Shown: positions 8,414 to 17,648 of the stretch, in pieces
How positions within the stretch are numbered: position 1 is the first letter of the stretch
Layout: every line of letters begins with the position of its first letter
Assembly (NCBI RefSeq): GCF_000420085.1
Contig: NZ_ATUG01000002.1
Coordinates: 1,364,001-1,428,000, forward strand
Direction: 5' to 3'
Length of the DNA: 64,000 nt
Origin: Desulfospira joergensenii DSM 10085
GTDB lineage: Bacteria; Desulfobacterota; Desulfobacteria; Desulfobacterales; Desulfobacteraceae
The notes under the pieces: model-generated
What the model saw: the letters and a program-made list of their open reading frames with translations, nothing else
Database searches by the model: none
Told to the model about the DNA's origin: nothing
Translations under genes and position numbers: made by a program

Positions 8414-9430
8414 TCATTCCCATGACCCGAGCCGGGAATCCATGTCGGCAAGGGCATCTTCACATGCCTCTTTCAGATCCGGATGGTCCAGGGTGTTCAG
8501 GGTGGCTGCGAGCCATTCCAGGGTTTCTTTATCCCCGGCCTGACCCAGGGCGTAAAGGATATCCCCCTGGACCGGGATCTCCCTGCCGGGAAATTCCCGA
8601 ATAAGCCGGGGGCAGATCTTTTTTGCCAGTCCGGGATGCTCTTCTCCCAGGCTCTCCACAATCACCATGGCCCCCAGCCGGACCGACCAGGTCCCATGGA
8701 GGAGAAGCTCGATAAAACCGGGAAACAGGGTGCGGGTTTCTATCATTTTATCCGTAATCCACTGGGCATTCCCCTCCTCGATGATGTTTTTCAGGGATTC
8801 TGGGCTCAGCTTTGCCGGATCTTTTTCGATCATCATGGTGATGATCTCTTCGGCGGTTACGGCTCCGGTCCACCGGAACTCATCCTCCAGGATCAGGCAG
8901 GGGGCCGACATGACCCGGTCCTTCTGGGCGGCTTCGGGAAAGAGGCTGCCGTCGATGATGGTCAGGCGGATTTTTTCACAGAAAACTGCCAGGGGAAGGA
9001 GGGTATTCACCATCCCGGGGCAGTGGGGGCATTGCAGGGCGATATAGAGGGTGAGATCACAGGGGGCCTGGATCTGTTCCAGAGCCTTGAGAATATGGCT
9101 TTCAGGTTCGGGCTTTTGGGAATGGATCAGGTCGAGCCCCTTAAGAAAGGGTTCCAACTCCTTTTCCAGGGGAAGGGCGGAATAGGTGATGTTCTTCCTT
9201 ACTATCAATCCGGGCAGATCCCGCTCTTCTGAAGATGGATTCCCCTGTTCCCCGGGTTTGATCCGGAGGGAAGGGGCAAGAAAAGCAAGATCCTCACAAA
9301 ATGTCTCAAAGTTTTTCAGAGCTTCGTGATCCGGGGAGGTCAGTCGGATGGTCTGGCGGCCGTCCCGGTTTTTTTCCCATTTCCGGATCCTCTGCCGGGC
9401 AGGGCCGTCAATCATGGAATCCGCTTTCAA
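8414..9430 (-). CDS. Thioredoxin-fold protein with HEAT-like C-terminus
   Basis: A 338-aa protein. The middle contains a thioredoxin/glutaredoxin-like fold with the redox motif C-P-H-C (about residues 133-136) and a following APCLI segment resembling the cis-Pro strand, as in AhpF-N-type or PDO-type domains. The C-terminal third looks like helical HEAT-type repeats (WSVRLGAMVIVESLG, then ILYALGQAGDKETL). There is no signal peptide, so it probably works in the cytoplasm, perhaps as a redox sensor or disulfide reductase coupled to a partner-binding scaffold. Its start overlaps the end of the upstream response-regulator gene by four bases (ATGA), so the two are co-translated. The exact role is unknown. 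Confidence 0.7.
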   Translation of the reverse strand: MKADSMIDGPARQRIRKWEKNRDGRQTIRLTSPDHEALKNFETFCEDLAFLAPSLRIKPGEQGNPSSEERDLPGLIVRKNITYSALPLEKELEPFLKGLDLIHSQKPEPESHILKALEQIQAPCDLTLYIALQCPHCPGMVNTLLPLAVFCEKIRLTIIDGSLFPEAAQKDRVMSAPCLILEDEFRWTGAVTAEEIITMMIEKDPAKLSPESLKNIIEEGNAQWITDKMIETRTLFPGFIELLLHGTWSVRLGAMVIVESLGEEHPGLAKKICPRLIREFPGREIPVQGDILYALGQAGDKETLEWLAATLNTLDHPDLKEACEDALADMDSRLGSWE

Positions 9431-11088
9431 GGGTTCTCCATTCTCAATTGTTTAATGGTGTTGTCTCCCCGGTGCCCGGCCTGCTCCAGTGCCTCCAGGG
9501 CCAGTTTGATCATGGCGGCTTTCAGGGTATCCCCGGACTCTCCCTTTTTTGAGGCGGATTCCCCGGAAGAGGCGGCGATGCCCATGTTCAGGATCAATCG
9601 GAAAGAAGGACTGTCCCCGGATTTGAATGTCTGGCCGGAGAGATGATCAAGAAGCCTTCCGGCCATGATCCCGGCTCCCTCGGGTCCCGTGCCCGGGAGA
9701 ATGATCCCGAATTCATCATCGCCGAAGCGGCAGACCTGGTCGACATCCCTGACCATGGACTGGATAATGCCTGCGCAGGTGGTAAGAACCATGTCCCGGG
9801 TATCCGGGGCCTCTGCCGGGCTCTTTATGTTTTTAAACCCGATGAGGAGGACGGCCAGATCCTGGCCGTACCGGAGAGCCTTGGATGTCTCCCTGCCAAG
9901 GGCCTCATCAAAACAGCGCCGGTTGTACAGCCGGGTCAAACGGTCCCGCCGGGAGATCACCACGATTCTGTCCCGGGCATGGGTCATCTCCCTGATCATC
10001 CTGGATTGATCCAGGGCCTGGAAGATGATGGATCTGATATTTTTACTGGAGATTTCCTCTTTGATATAAAACCCCAGGGCGCCCCTGGCCAGGGATTCCG
10101 TCCCTGCATGGGCGTTGGCTTTGTCTGTGGTGTAGATCACGGGGGTGTCTATCCCCAGCCGGGTCAGGCGGGACAGGAGCTCCAGCCCGGTTCCGTCTGA
10201 AAGCAGGTGGTCCAGGAAGATGATGTCCAGATGATCTGAGGCGACCACTTCCATGGCCTCCTCCATGCCGGAGACCGGAAAGATCCGGTGATTTACCATG
10301 CGATCCAGATAATGCTGGAAGATATTGAACTCTTCTTTGGAGTTGATGGCATAGAGGATCCGGCAGGGTCTTTCCATGCCGTTGCCGTCCCGGATATCCG
10401 GAAAATCTTTTTCAATTTTCCCGGGAAATTCATTTATCTTCCGGCAGATTTTTTCAAGCTGCTTGGCGGCATGGCGGATCCGGGTGGCCCCGGATTTTAC
10501 TGCCGGAGAGAGATCCTGGTTTCTCAACAGGGTGTATATGCCCGCCCGGATTTTTTTCAGGGGATGTCCCATCTGGGTGGCCGCCGCAGAGGAGAGGTTC
10601 AGTGCATTTTTCCTCAGGTTTTCCTCCTTGAGCGCCGTCCTGTGCTGGGCCATGATCCTTTCATAGATCGTATTGAGTTCATCTATGCCCTGGGACACGG
10701 CGGTCCGGTTCTGGTGGAGGGCAAGGAAAATCCTGATTTTTGCCTCCAGGGATTCAGGACCGGCATCTCTGGGGAGAAAGTCAAGGAGGAGTTCCGGGAA
10801 CTGATCCAGGAGGCCGGGATCCGGTCCGCCGGCATCGGAGAGGATGAGCAGGGGGGTAGGTTGTTCCGGTTTGGAAAGGGCCTTTGCGACCTCGGGAACC
10901 TCAATGCCGGCCATGGGGGTTTCAAGGATGATAAGGGCGACTTCCCGGGTATGAATCCGGGGGCGCAGGGATTCCCAGTCTCCGGCCGGGATCACGTCCA
11001 TCCCCGGAAAAGCGGAAAGGGCCTTAGTGATCCGGTTGTTTGTATCTTCTGACGCGATGACAAGCAGTTTGTCCCTTGTGATGTCCAT
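9427..11088 (-). CDS. Multidomain response regulator with degenerate GGDEF domain
   Basis: A 553-aa signalling protein. Residues 1-125 look like a receiver fold without a clear phospho-acceptor. About 130-235 is helical, with a HisKA-like stretch containing QMGHPLKKI. About 245-365 is a more complete receiver (IIFLDHLL, then YTTD and a conserved Lys in FYIKEE). About 385-545 is a diguanylate-cyclase domain. Its active-site motif reads GDDEF (about 455-459) rather than GGDEF, so catalytic activity is doubtful although the preceding RLYNRR segment is normal. It shares a four-base overlap with the thioredoxin-fold gene, suggesting a joint pathway. It could bind rather than make cyclic di-GMP. 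Confidence 0.8.
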   Translation of the reverse strand: MDITRDKLLVIASEDTNNRITKALSAFPGMDVIPAGDWESLRPRIHTREVALIILETPMAGIEVPEVAKALSKPEQPTPLLILSDAGGPDPGLLDQFPELLLDFLPRDAGPESLEAKIRIFLALHQNRTAVSQGIDELNTIYERIMAQHRTALKEENLRKNALNLSSAAATQMGHPLKKIRAGIYTLLRNQDLSPAVKSGATRIRHAAKQLEKICRKINEFPGKIEKDFPDIRDGNGMERPCRILYAINSKEEFNIFQHYLDRMVNHRIFPVSGMEEAMEVVASDHLDIIFLDHLLSDGTGLELLSRLTRLGIDTPVIYTTDKANAHAGTESLARGALGFYIKEEISSKNIRSIIFQALDQSRMIREMTHARDRIVVISRRDRLTRLYNRRCFDEALGRETSKALRYGQDLAVLLIGFKNIKSPAEAPDTRDMVLTTCAGIIQSMVRDVDQVCRFGDDEFGIILPGTGPEGAGIMAGRLLDHLSGQTFKSGDSPSFRLILNMGIAASSGESASKKGESGDTLKAAMIKLALEALEQAGHRGDNTIKQLRMENP

Positions 11089-11232
11089 TGCAGCTCCCCT
11101 TTCCTGTCAATTTTGTGGAATGGGTCTTTGGAGATACCCGTATTCCCTGTTTACCAGAAACCCGCTTTTAAATTAAGGGGAAATCATGTAAATAAATCAA
11201 ATAAAAATAAATTCAATCAGGGCGCTGAGCAG

Positions 11233-14200
11233 ATGAAATTCATTGCAGACCTTCATATCCATTCAAAATATTCCCGGGCCACGGCCAAGAACCTGGATTT
11301 TGAAAATCTTTATTATTCCGCCAGGATCAAGGGCCTGAGTGTCGTTGGAACCGGGGATTTTACCTTCCCGGCCTGGGTGGAGGAGATCGAAACCAAGCTG
11401 GAGCCGGCGGAACCGGGATTGTTTGCCCTGAAACCCGAAATTGCCCGGGAGATCGACCGGACCCTCCCGGAAAAGTGCAAGGGAGAAGTCAGGTTTATCC
11501 TCCAGACCGAGATCAGCAATATCTATAAAAAAGAGGGACGGGTCAGGAAAAATCACAATCTGGTATATTTCCCCGATCTTGAGTCTGTGAAGCGGTTTAA
11601 TCTCCGTCTGGACAGCATCGGCAATATCAAGTCCGACGGCCGACCCATCCTGGGTCTGGACGCTGCCGATCTTCTGGAAATCATGCTGGAGATCAATGAC
11701 CAGGGTTTTTTTGTGCCGGCCCATATCTGGACCCCCTGGTTTTCCATGTTCGGATCCAAGTCGGGATTTGACAGTATGGAAGAGTGCTTCGGGCCTCTGA
11801 AGAAGCATATCTTTGCCGTGGAAACCGGGCTCTCTTCGGATCCCCCCATGAACTGGCGGGTGGCCGACCTGGACCCGGTAAGGCTGATCTCCAATTCCGA
11901 CGCCCACTCCCCGGGGTATCTGGGCCGGAACGCCACCCTGTTCGATACGGACCTGGATTATTTTTCCATGAAAAAGGCCCTGGAGACAAATGATCCGGAA
12001 AGGTTCCTGGGCACCTATGACATGCATCCCCACCAGGGGAAATACCATTATGACGGGCACCGCAAATGCAATATCAGCCTGAACCCGGCCCGCACCGCCG
12101 AGCTGGACAATATCTGTCCCCAATGCGGCCGGCCCCTGACCCTGGGGGTTCTTTACCGGGTCCAGGAACTGGCCAACCGGCCGGAAGGGTATGCGCCGGA
12201 AAACCGGCACGGGTATACGAGTATTATTCCCCTGAAGGATATCCTGTCCGAGGTGTTTGGGGTGGGGCCCAATACCAAAAAGGTGGCCGGGGCCTATGAC
12301 AAGGCCATTGAGGCCCTGGGACCGGAGCTTGGGATTCTTACGGACCGGTCGGAAGAGGAGATTGAAAAGGCCGGGGTTCCCCTGCTGGCCGGGGCCGTCA
12401 TGAAGATGCGCCGGGGGGATGTCCTCATTGACCCGGGATATGACGGTGAATACGGCCGAGTCAGGCTTTTTTCCCGGGAGGAGAGGCAGAGTCTCAAGGG
12501 GGAGAAAGACCTCTCCCTGGTTCTTCCGCCTTCCAAAAAGAGCCGGGCCGTGGCCAGGAAAGCCCGGGCTGAAAAACCGGAGAAGAAAAAAAGGTCTAAA
12601 CCGGTATCGGGGAAATCCGGCTTGAACAAGGCTCAGGATCCGGGACTGATCCGGGGTCTCAATCCCGAACAGAAAAAGGCGGTGGAGTCGGAAGCCCGGG
12701 CCGTGCTCATCCAGGCCGGACCGGGAACGGGCAAGACCCGGACCCTGACGGCCAGGATCGCCTGGCTGGTTTCCGAAAAAAAGAAGGATCCGTCCTCCAT
12801 CCTGGCCCTGACCTTTACCAACAAGGCCGCCGGGGAACTGGCCCGGCGCATTGAAAAGTATATGCCCGGGGGAAAGGGTGGGGTGATGTCCGCCACCTTC
12901 CATGGTTTCTGCCTGAAGTTTTTAAAGGAGCAGACCGGGTTCACGGCCGGTCTGGCAGATGACGACCTGAAAAAGGAACTGGTTAGAAAGGCAATTGAAA
13001 AGCTCGGACAGACCCTGGAAAATCCATCGGGAAAACCCCCGGGGAAAAGGGCCTTGGGAAGACTGGCCCTCCGGGCAGGTGATTTTATCGCCCGATGCAA
13101 ACAGCAGCTTTTGAACCCTGACCTGGATTTTTCCCAGATCCCTGTGACCCAAGACCTGGCCGGGGAAATATCGGATGAGCCCGGCGGCTTTGAAATACTG
13201 CCCCGGATTTACAGGGTTTACCAGGCGCTTTGCCGGGAAATGAACCTGGTGGATTACGAGGAATTGATCTTTCAAAGCCATAATCGCCTGAAGGATGATC
13301 CTGAACTGCTGGGCAGAATCCGTGACCGGTTTGAATATATTTTTATCGATGAGTACCAGGACCTGAATCTGGGCCAGTATGAGCTGGTCAAACTTCTGGC
13401 CGGAAAGGGGAATCTCCTGGTCATCGGGGATCCGGATCAGTCCATTTACGGGTTCAGGGGCTCGGACCACCGGTACTTTAACCGGTTCGAGGAGGATTTT
13501 CCCGGGTGCGAAAAGTTCCGTCTGAAACAGAATTACAGGTCCACCCAGACCATTCTGGACGCCTCATGCCAGATGATCTCCAGACCCGACCCGGAGGGAC
13601 AGGACCGGAAGATCTTCTCCAATCTGGACACGGGACAGAGGCTGATCATCCGGGAGGCGGCCACGGAAACGGCCGAGGCCGTGGCTGCCGGTAAAGTCAT
13701 AGAATCCCTCATGGGCGGGCTTTCCTTTTTTTCCATGGATGCGAGAATCAAGGAGGGGGCAGGATCAGACCCGGGAGACGGGAAAGAGTACTCTTTTTCG
13801 GATTTCGCCGTTCTCTGCCGGACCAAGAGGCAGTTGAAAACCTTTGTCCAGGTTTTTCAAAAAGAGGGCATCCCTTTCCAGGCGGCGGATAAAGGGGAAG
13901 AATTCGGCATGGAAGGCATTCGGGAGATGATCGGTTTTTTAAAATACCTGGGGGGCCGGGCAGGGGAAAGGGAGAGGGAAGACCTTGGGGCCTGGCTGCA
14001 AAAGAATCCCGGCCTGGTTCCGGCTTCCGGGAGCAAAGGGATTGGACCGGCCCTGGAGGAAATCAAAGGCAGACTGGCCGGTCTGACCAGCTCTGCCTGC
14101 CTGGAAAATCTCAAGGAATGGATGGATCTTGGCCGGTTGCTGGGAGAAAAAGATGAGGTCAGAACCGCCTATGCCAGGCTGTCTAACCTGGCGGACATCC

Positions 14201-14607
14201 ATGCCGATCCCGGGGATCTCCTGGACAGCCTGGCCCTGGATCAGGATCCGGACCATCTCGCAGACTCGGCGGAAAAGGTATCCCTCATGACCATCCATGC
14301 GGCCAAGGGGCTTGAATTTCCCGTGGTGTTTGTGGCAGGATGTGAACAGGGCCTGATTCCCTTTGCCAGGGACGGGAAGACCTGTGATGACCCGGAGGAG
14401 GAAAGGAGGCTGTTCTACGTGGCCATGACCCGGGCAATGGACATTCTCTATTTGACTTATGCCCGAAAAAGACGCATATATGGCACCGTTCAAAAAAGAG
14501 AGAGATCCTTGTTCCTGGACGATATTGAGCGCCGGCTGACCCGGACGGAGCAGAGCCGGATCCAGGAAAAGGCAAAACCGAAACAGATCCAGCTGGAGCT
14601 TTTTTAA
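11233..14607 (+). CDS. Endonuclease Q-like / UvrD-family helicase fusion
   Basis: A 1124-aa fusion of two DNA-repair modules. The first about 420 residues are endonuclease Q-like: a PHP metal site starting with H-x-H at residues 8-10, then GTGDFT, a Glu in QTEIS, PAHIWTPWF and SNSDAHSPGYLGR, followed by a Cys-containing zinc element (CPQC) and the family segment LTLGVLYRVQELANR. A basic linker leads to a superfamily-1 helicase: Walker A near 494-502 (GPGTGKT), DEYQD, GDPDQSIYGFRGSD, NYRST and TIHAAKGLEFP. EndoQ enzymes cut 5' of deaminated bases; UvrD-type helicases unwind the nicked strand. The ATG at 11233 starts at the conserved PHP strand; the frame stays open upstream to 11113 with unrelated sequence. 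Confidence 0.88.
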   Translation: MKFIADLHIHSKYSRATAKNLDFENLYYSARIKGLSVVGTGDFTFPAWVEEIETKLEPAEPGLFALKPEIAREIDRTLPEKCKGEVRFILQTEISNIYKKEGRVRKNHNLVYFPDLESVKRFNLRLDSIGNIKSDGRPILGLDAADLLEIMLEINDQGFFVPAHIWTPWFSMFGSKSGFDSMEECFGPLKKHIFAVETGLSSDPPMNWRVADLDPVRLISNSDAHSPGYLGRNATLFDTDLDYFSMKKALETNDPERFLGTYDMHPHQGKYHYDGHRKCNISLNPARTAELDNICPQCGRPLTLGVLYRVQELANRPEGYAPENRHGYTSIIPLKDILSEVFGVGPNTKKVAGAYDKAIEALGPELGILTDRSEEEIEKAGVPLLAGAVMKMRRGDVLIDPGYDGEYGRVRLFSREERQSLKGEKDLSLVLPPSKKSRAVARKARAEKPEKKKRSKPVSGKSGLNKAQDPGLIRGLNPEQKKAVESEARAVLIQAGPGTGKTRTLTARIAWLVSEKKKDPSSILALTFTNKAAGELARRIEKYMPGGKGGVMSATFHGFCLKFLKEQTGFTAGLADDDLKKELVRKAIEKLGQTLENPSGKPPGKRALGRLALRAGDFIARCKQQLLNPDLDFSQIPVTQDLAGEISDEPGGFEILPRIYRVYQALCREMNLVDYEELIFQSHNRLKDDPELLGRIRDRFEYIFIDEYQDLNLGQYELVKLLAGKGNLLVIGDPDQSIYGFRGSDHRYFNRFEEDFPGCEKFRLKQNYRSTQTILDASCQMISRPDPEGQDRKIFSNLDTGQRLIIREAATETAEAVAAGKVIESLMGGLSFFSMDARIKEGAGSDPGDGKEYSFSDFAVLCRTKRQLKTFVQVFQKEGIPFQAADKGEEFGMEGIREMIGFLKYLGGRAGEREREDLGAWLQKNPGLVPASGSKGIGPALEEIKGRLAGLTSSACLENLKEWMDLGRLLGEKDEVRTAYARLSNLADIHADPGDLLDSLALDQDPDHLADSAEKVSLMTIHAAKGLEFPVVFVAGCEQGLIPFARDGKTCDDPEEERRLFYVAMTRAMDILYLTYARKRRIYGTVQKRERSLFLDDIERRLTRTEQSRIQEKAKPKQIQLELF

Positions 14608-14649
14608 GACAGGGTTCCGGCGGTTGAGAAGGGATCAGGATACAGCAGA

Positions 14650-15045
14650 ATGAAAGAAAACATCGTTAAGACCATTGCACTTGAAAACAACCATGATCTG
14701 GTGATTCACGACCTGTCCAGAAAGATCGGGGAAGATGCCTGGGTGGTCATCATGGCGGCCAGGATGGAGATCCCCGTAAACCGGGATCTTTTTAAAACCC
14801 AGAGCCTGACACCCCGGGAAGCCGATGATATCGTGGAAACCCTGGGGGATCATATCGTTTATGAGTACAGGATTGAACGGAACATGATCATGGACAGGGA
14901 CAAGGAGGAGGTCCTTGAAAATCTGGTGGAGACCTTTTTTGCCAATACCGGCCAGTATGTGGCCAAACCCCAGTTTCCCGAAAAACTGGTCTTAAAAGAG
15001 TACAGGGAAAGGATTGAGAAGAAGAGAAAAGAGCAGAGGTCCTGA
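14650..15045 (+). CDS. Small conserved-looking protein of unknown function
   Basis: A 131-aa soluble, acidic and basic mixed protein with no domain I can name. It lies 42 bases after the helicase fusion and its end overlaps the upstream region of the lytic transglycosylase gene, so it sits inside a plus-strand transcription unit. There is no signal peptide or membrane segment. Frame use and GC match neighbouring genes, supporting a real gene. Function unknown. Confidence 0.65.
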   Translation: MKENIVKTIALENNHDLVIHDLSRKIGEDAWVVIMAARMEIPVNRDLFKTQSLTPREADDIVETLGDHIVYEYRIERNMIMDRDKEEVLENLVETFFANTGQYVAKPQFPEKLVLKEYRERIEKKRKEQRS

Positions 15046-15085
15046 CCGCATAAGATTTTCAGGTCAGGGAGGATTCCGGGACAAG

Positions 15086-15664
15086 GTGAAAGCCCTGGTG
15101 GTCGGGGTCTGCCTTTTGCTCCTGCCTGCCGGGCCTGTCAGCGCCCATATCTATCATTACGTTGACCGGGACGGGGTTCATCATTTTACCAATACCCCCA
15201 CGGATCCCAACTATATTCTCTATATGAAGGAAGAATCCCGGAAATCAGGGGCCGGGGAGAACACTATTTATGACAGCGGGACCTATGACCCCATCATCCG
15301 GAAGGCCGGGGCCAGGCACGGGCTGGAGTTTTCCCTGATCAAGGCGGTGATCCGGGTGGAATCCGGATTTAATCCCCGGGCGATCTCCAAAAAAGGGGCC
15401 AGGGGGCTGATGCAGATCATGCCTGAAAATTGTCAGGATCTGTCCGTGGCAGATCCCTTTGATCCTTCCCAGAACATCATGGCCGGTACCCTATATCTCA
15501 AGCGCCTGCTCAAAAGGTATAAGAACAAACTTTCCCTGGCCCTGGCCGCCTACAATGCCGGGCCGACAGCAGTGGATAAATATAAGCGGATTCCGCCCTA
15601 TAAAGAAACCAAGGCCTATGTCCGGAAGGTCATGGCCTTTTACAGCCAATATAAAAAAGTCTAA
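15086..15664 (+). CDS. Lytic transglycosylase (SLT domain) with DUF4124-like N-terminus
   Basis: About 192 aa if started at GTG 15086, which puts a signal peptide (VKALVVGVCLLLLPAGPVSA) at the very N-terminus. An in-frame ATG at 15014 would add 24 polar residues and overlap the previous gene by 32 bases. After export come a short DUF4124-like segment (HIYHYVDRDGVHHFTNTP) and a Slt/MltE-type domain. The catalytic Glu lies in RVESGFNPRAIS, followed by GARGLMQIMP and AAYNAGP. Such enzymes cleave the MurNAc-GlcNAc bond of peptidoglycan in the periplasm with 1,6-anhydro product formation. It converges with galU across a gap of seven bases. Confidence 0.88.
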   Translation: MKALVVGVCLLLLPAGPVSAHIYHYVDRDGVHHFTNTPTDPNYILYMKEESRKSGAGENTIYDSGTYDPIIRKAGARHGLEFSLIKAVIRVESGFNPRAISKKGARGLMQIMPENCQDLSVADPFDPSQNIMAGTLYLKRLLKRYKNKLSLALAAYNAGPTAVDKYKRIPPYKETKAYVRKVMAFYSQYKKV

Positions 15665-15671
15665 AGCTTCC

Positions 15672-16544
15672 CTAAAAATCTTTTTGAATCTCTTTGATAA
15701 AGCCGATCAACCGGTCCCTGATTTCAGGCCGTTCAAGGGCAAAGGCCAGGTTGGCCATCTGAAAACCGGCCTTGTCGCCGCAGTCAAAGCGTTTCCCGGA
15801 AAATTTATATCCGAAAATGGGCTGTTCTTCCAAAAGGCTTTTCATGGCGTCGGTGAGCTGGATTTCTCCGCCGGCACCGGACTGCTTTTGGCCCAGGTAT
15901 TCGAAGATCTTGGGCATGAGGATATACCGGCCGATGATGGCCAGGTTGGAGGGGGCCTCCTTTGGAGACGGTTTTTCGATCATGTCCTTGATACGGACGA
16001 TATCATTTTCCACTTCTACGGCATCCAGGATTCCGTATTTGTCGGTCTGGTCATCGGGAACTTCCATTACCGCGGCCATGGATGCCCGGATCCGGTCGAA
16101 TTTTTTGACCATTTCAGATAGAACGGGTTTGGGGCTCTGGATCAGATCGTCCGCCAGGAGTACGGCAAAGGGCTCATCCCCTATGATATCCCGGGCGCAC
16201 CAGATGGCGTGGCCCAGCCCCAGGGGTTCGTGCTGACGGGTATAGACAATGGTCCCTGTCCGGGGCACCAGCTGCTGGATCTGCCTGAGCATATCGGTCT
16301 TGCCCTTTTTTTCCAGGGCGTGCTCAATTTCAAAGGACCGGTCAAAGTGGTCTTCCAGGGCTTTTTTCCCCCGGCCGGTAACAAAGACGATCTGTTCGAT
16401 TCCGGCGTTGAACGCCTCTTCCACGGCATACTGGATAATGGGTTTGTCCACCACGGGAAGCATTTCCTTGGCCATGGCCTTGGTGGCCGGGATAAACCGG
16501 GTGCCGAGACCGGCCACCGGGAATACGGCTTTTTTTACCTTCAT
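15672..16544 (-). CDS. galU: UTP-glucose-1-phosphate uridylyltransferase (GalU)
   Basis: Makes UDP-glucose from UTP and glucose 1-phosphate for polysaccharide and envelope synthesis. The 290-aa product has the nucleotidyltransferase start AGLGTRFIPATKAMAKEMLP, the VDKPIIQY segment, and DDLI and EKPSPKEAPSNLAIIGRY further on, all typical of bacterial GalU. The ATG at 16544 is chosen because AAGGAG lies five bases upstream; a GTG two codons earlier overlaps that site. It is transcribed alone, converging with the lytic transglycosylase gene. Confident family assignment. Confidence 0.95.
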   Translation of the reverse strand: MKVKKAVFPVAGLGTRFIPATKAMAKEMLPVVDKPIIQYAVEEAFNAGIEQIVFVTGRGKKALEDHFDRSFEIEHALEKKGKTDMLRQIQQLVPRTGTIVYTRQHEPLGLGHAIWCARDIIGDEPFAVLLADDLIQSPKPVLSEMVKKFDRIRASMAAVMEVPDDQTDKYGILDAVEVENDIVRIKDMIEKPSPKEAPSNLAIIGRYILMPKIFEYLGQKQSGAGGEIQLTDAMKSLLEEQPIFGYKFSGKRFDCGDKAGFQMANLAFALERPEIRDRLIGFIKEIQKDF

Positions 16545-16696
16545 TATCACTCCTTTGGTTTATTCTACAGACAATATCTCTCTGTTTTTTTCTCTGAATC
16601 GGGCTTGCCCCTTCTCATAGTCGGGAATTTTTGTCCTGTCAAATAAAATCTGTTTGCCGGACATAACAGCTAAGGGGGATTTTAGATCCTATCCGC

Positions 16697-16725
16697 TTGA
16701 CATTATTATATTTTCCCCGTATAGT
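16697..16725 (+). promoter_or_regulatory. Sigma70-type promoter for the YkgJ-family gene
   Basis: TTGACA (16697-16702), a 17-base spacer and TATAGT (16720-16725) form a near-consensus housekeeping promoter. It would start transcription about 35-40 bases before the ATG at 16770. The galU start lies on the opposite side, so this is the plus-strand half of a divergent region. Confidence 0.7.
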
Positions 16726-16769
16726 CCATAGCCTTAAACCCTTTTGTTATAAAATAATGAGGATAACCA

Positions 16770-17567
16770 ATGAGTGATGAAAATAAAAGAGCCGCTGAGA
16801 TTCCCCCTGAGCAGCTCAGTCTGAAAAGCAAGTTCAAATTCAGTTGTCATAAGGGCGTCAAGTGCTTTACCGACTGCTGCAGGGGAATCGATATCATGCT
16901 CACCCCCTATGATATCCTGACCATGCGCAAAAAACTGGACCTGACCTCGGAAGAGTTTCTCTCCGTTTTTACCACGCCCCAGATGCTTGAAAAGGCCGAT
17001 ATGCCCGTGGTCACCCTGAAACTGCTGGACGATGAACGAAAGTCCTGTCCCTTTGTTGAAGACAAGGAAGGATGCGCCATATACCAGGATCGTCCCACCA
17101 CCTGCCGCTACTATCCCCTTGGGGTGGGCTCCCTAAGTTATTCCGGGGAGCAGGGGGAAAAGGATGAGTTCTTTTTTACGGTCAAGGAGGCCCATTGCCG
17201 GGGCTTTGAAGAGGACAAGGAATGGAGCGTGGCCGAATGGCGGGAAGACCAGGGCGTGGATCTCAGGGATGAGGTCAACGAGGGCTGGCTCGATCTCATG
17301 GTCCGGAAAAAATCCCTTCCCCCTAGCATGAAGCTTTCCGAGGAAAGCAAAAAGATGTTTTTCATGGTCTGTTACAATATAGACAAATTCAAAGACTTTG
17401 TTTTTAAGAGTTCGTTTCTGGACCGGTACGAACTCCCCGAAGAAAAGATCCAAGAGATCAGAAATGATGACGTCAAACTGCTCCAGTTCGGGTTTCAATG
17501 GCTGAAGGCCATGTTTTTTCAGGCCGGACAGGAGAAGTTTACGGTCAAGGAGAGTAAGGAAAGCTAG
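16770..17567 (+). CDS. YkgJ-family cysteine-cluster protein
   Basis: A 265-aa cytoplasmic protein with the N-terminal cysteine pattern of the YkgJ/zinc- or iron-chelating family: FSCHKGVKCFTDCC near residues 25-38, then CPF, CAIYQDRPTTCRYYP. These Cys residues probably bind a metal or Fe-S cluster. Members are widespread in Deltaproteobacteria, but their reaction is not established. A consensus promoter lies upstream and a strong terminator downstream, so it is probably monocistronic. A shorter YkgJ-type protein is encoded at 48205-48594. Confidence 0.8.
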   Translation: MSDENKRAAEIPPEQLSLKSKFKFSCHKGVKCFTDCCRGIDIMLTPYDILTMRKKLDLTSEEFLSVFTTPQMLEKADMPVVTLKLLDDERKSCPFVEDKEGCAIYQDRPTTCRYYPLGVGSLSYSGEQGEKDEFFFTVKEAHCRGFEEDKEWSVAEWREDQGVDLRDEVNEGWLDLMVRKKSLPPSMKLSEESKKMFFMVCYNIDKFKDFVFKSSFLDRYELPEEKIQEIRNDDVKLLQFGFQWLKAMFFQAGQEKFTVKESKES

Positions 17568-17591
17568 ATCAGCGAGAACAGCGAGAACAGC
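17564..17591 (+). repeat. Post-stop short repeat, left copy
   Basis: Directly after the YkgJ-family stop codon lies CTAGATC followed by two tandem AGCGAGAAC units ending in AGC. The same words, AGCGAGAACAGC, CTAGATC and ATCAGCGAGAA, recur on the opposite strand at 24041-24074 just after the dapA-type gene. The two copies lie at the edges of the AT-rich accessory stretch between these genes. Confidence 0.55.
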
Positions 17592-17611
17592 AGATTCCGA
17601 AAAATTAAGGG

Positions 17612-17648
17612 GCCATGGACGCAATTTCGTTCATGGCTCTTTTTTTTT
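17612..17648 (+). terminator. Intrinsic terminator after the YkgJ-family gene
   Basis: GCCATGGACG and CGTTCATGGC form a 10-bp stem with one G-U pair around CAATTT, followed by CTC and a run of nine T. This is a textbook rho-independent terminator on the plus strand. The remaining bases to 17880 are AT-rich and carry no gene. Confidence 0.85.
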
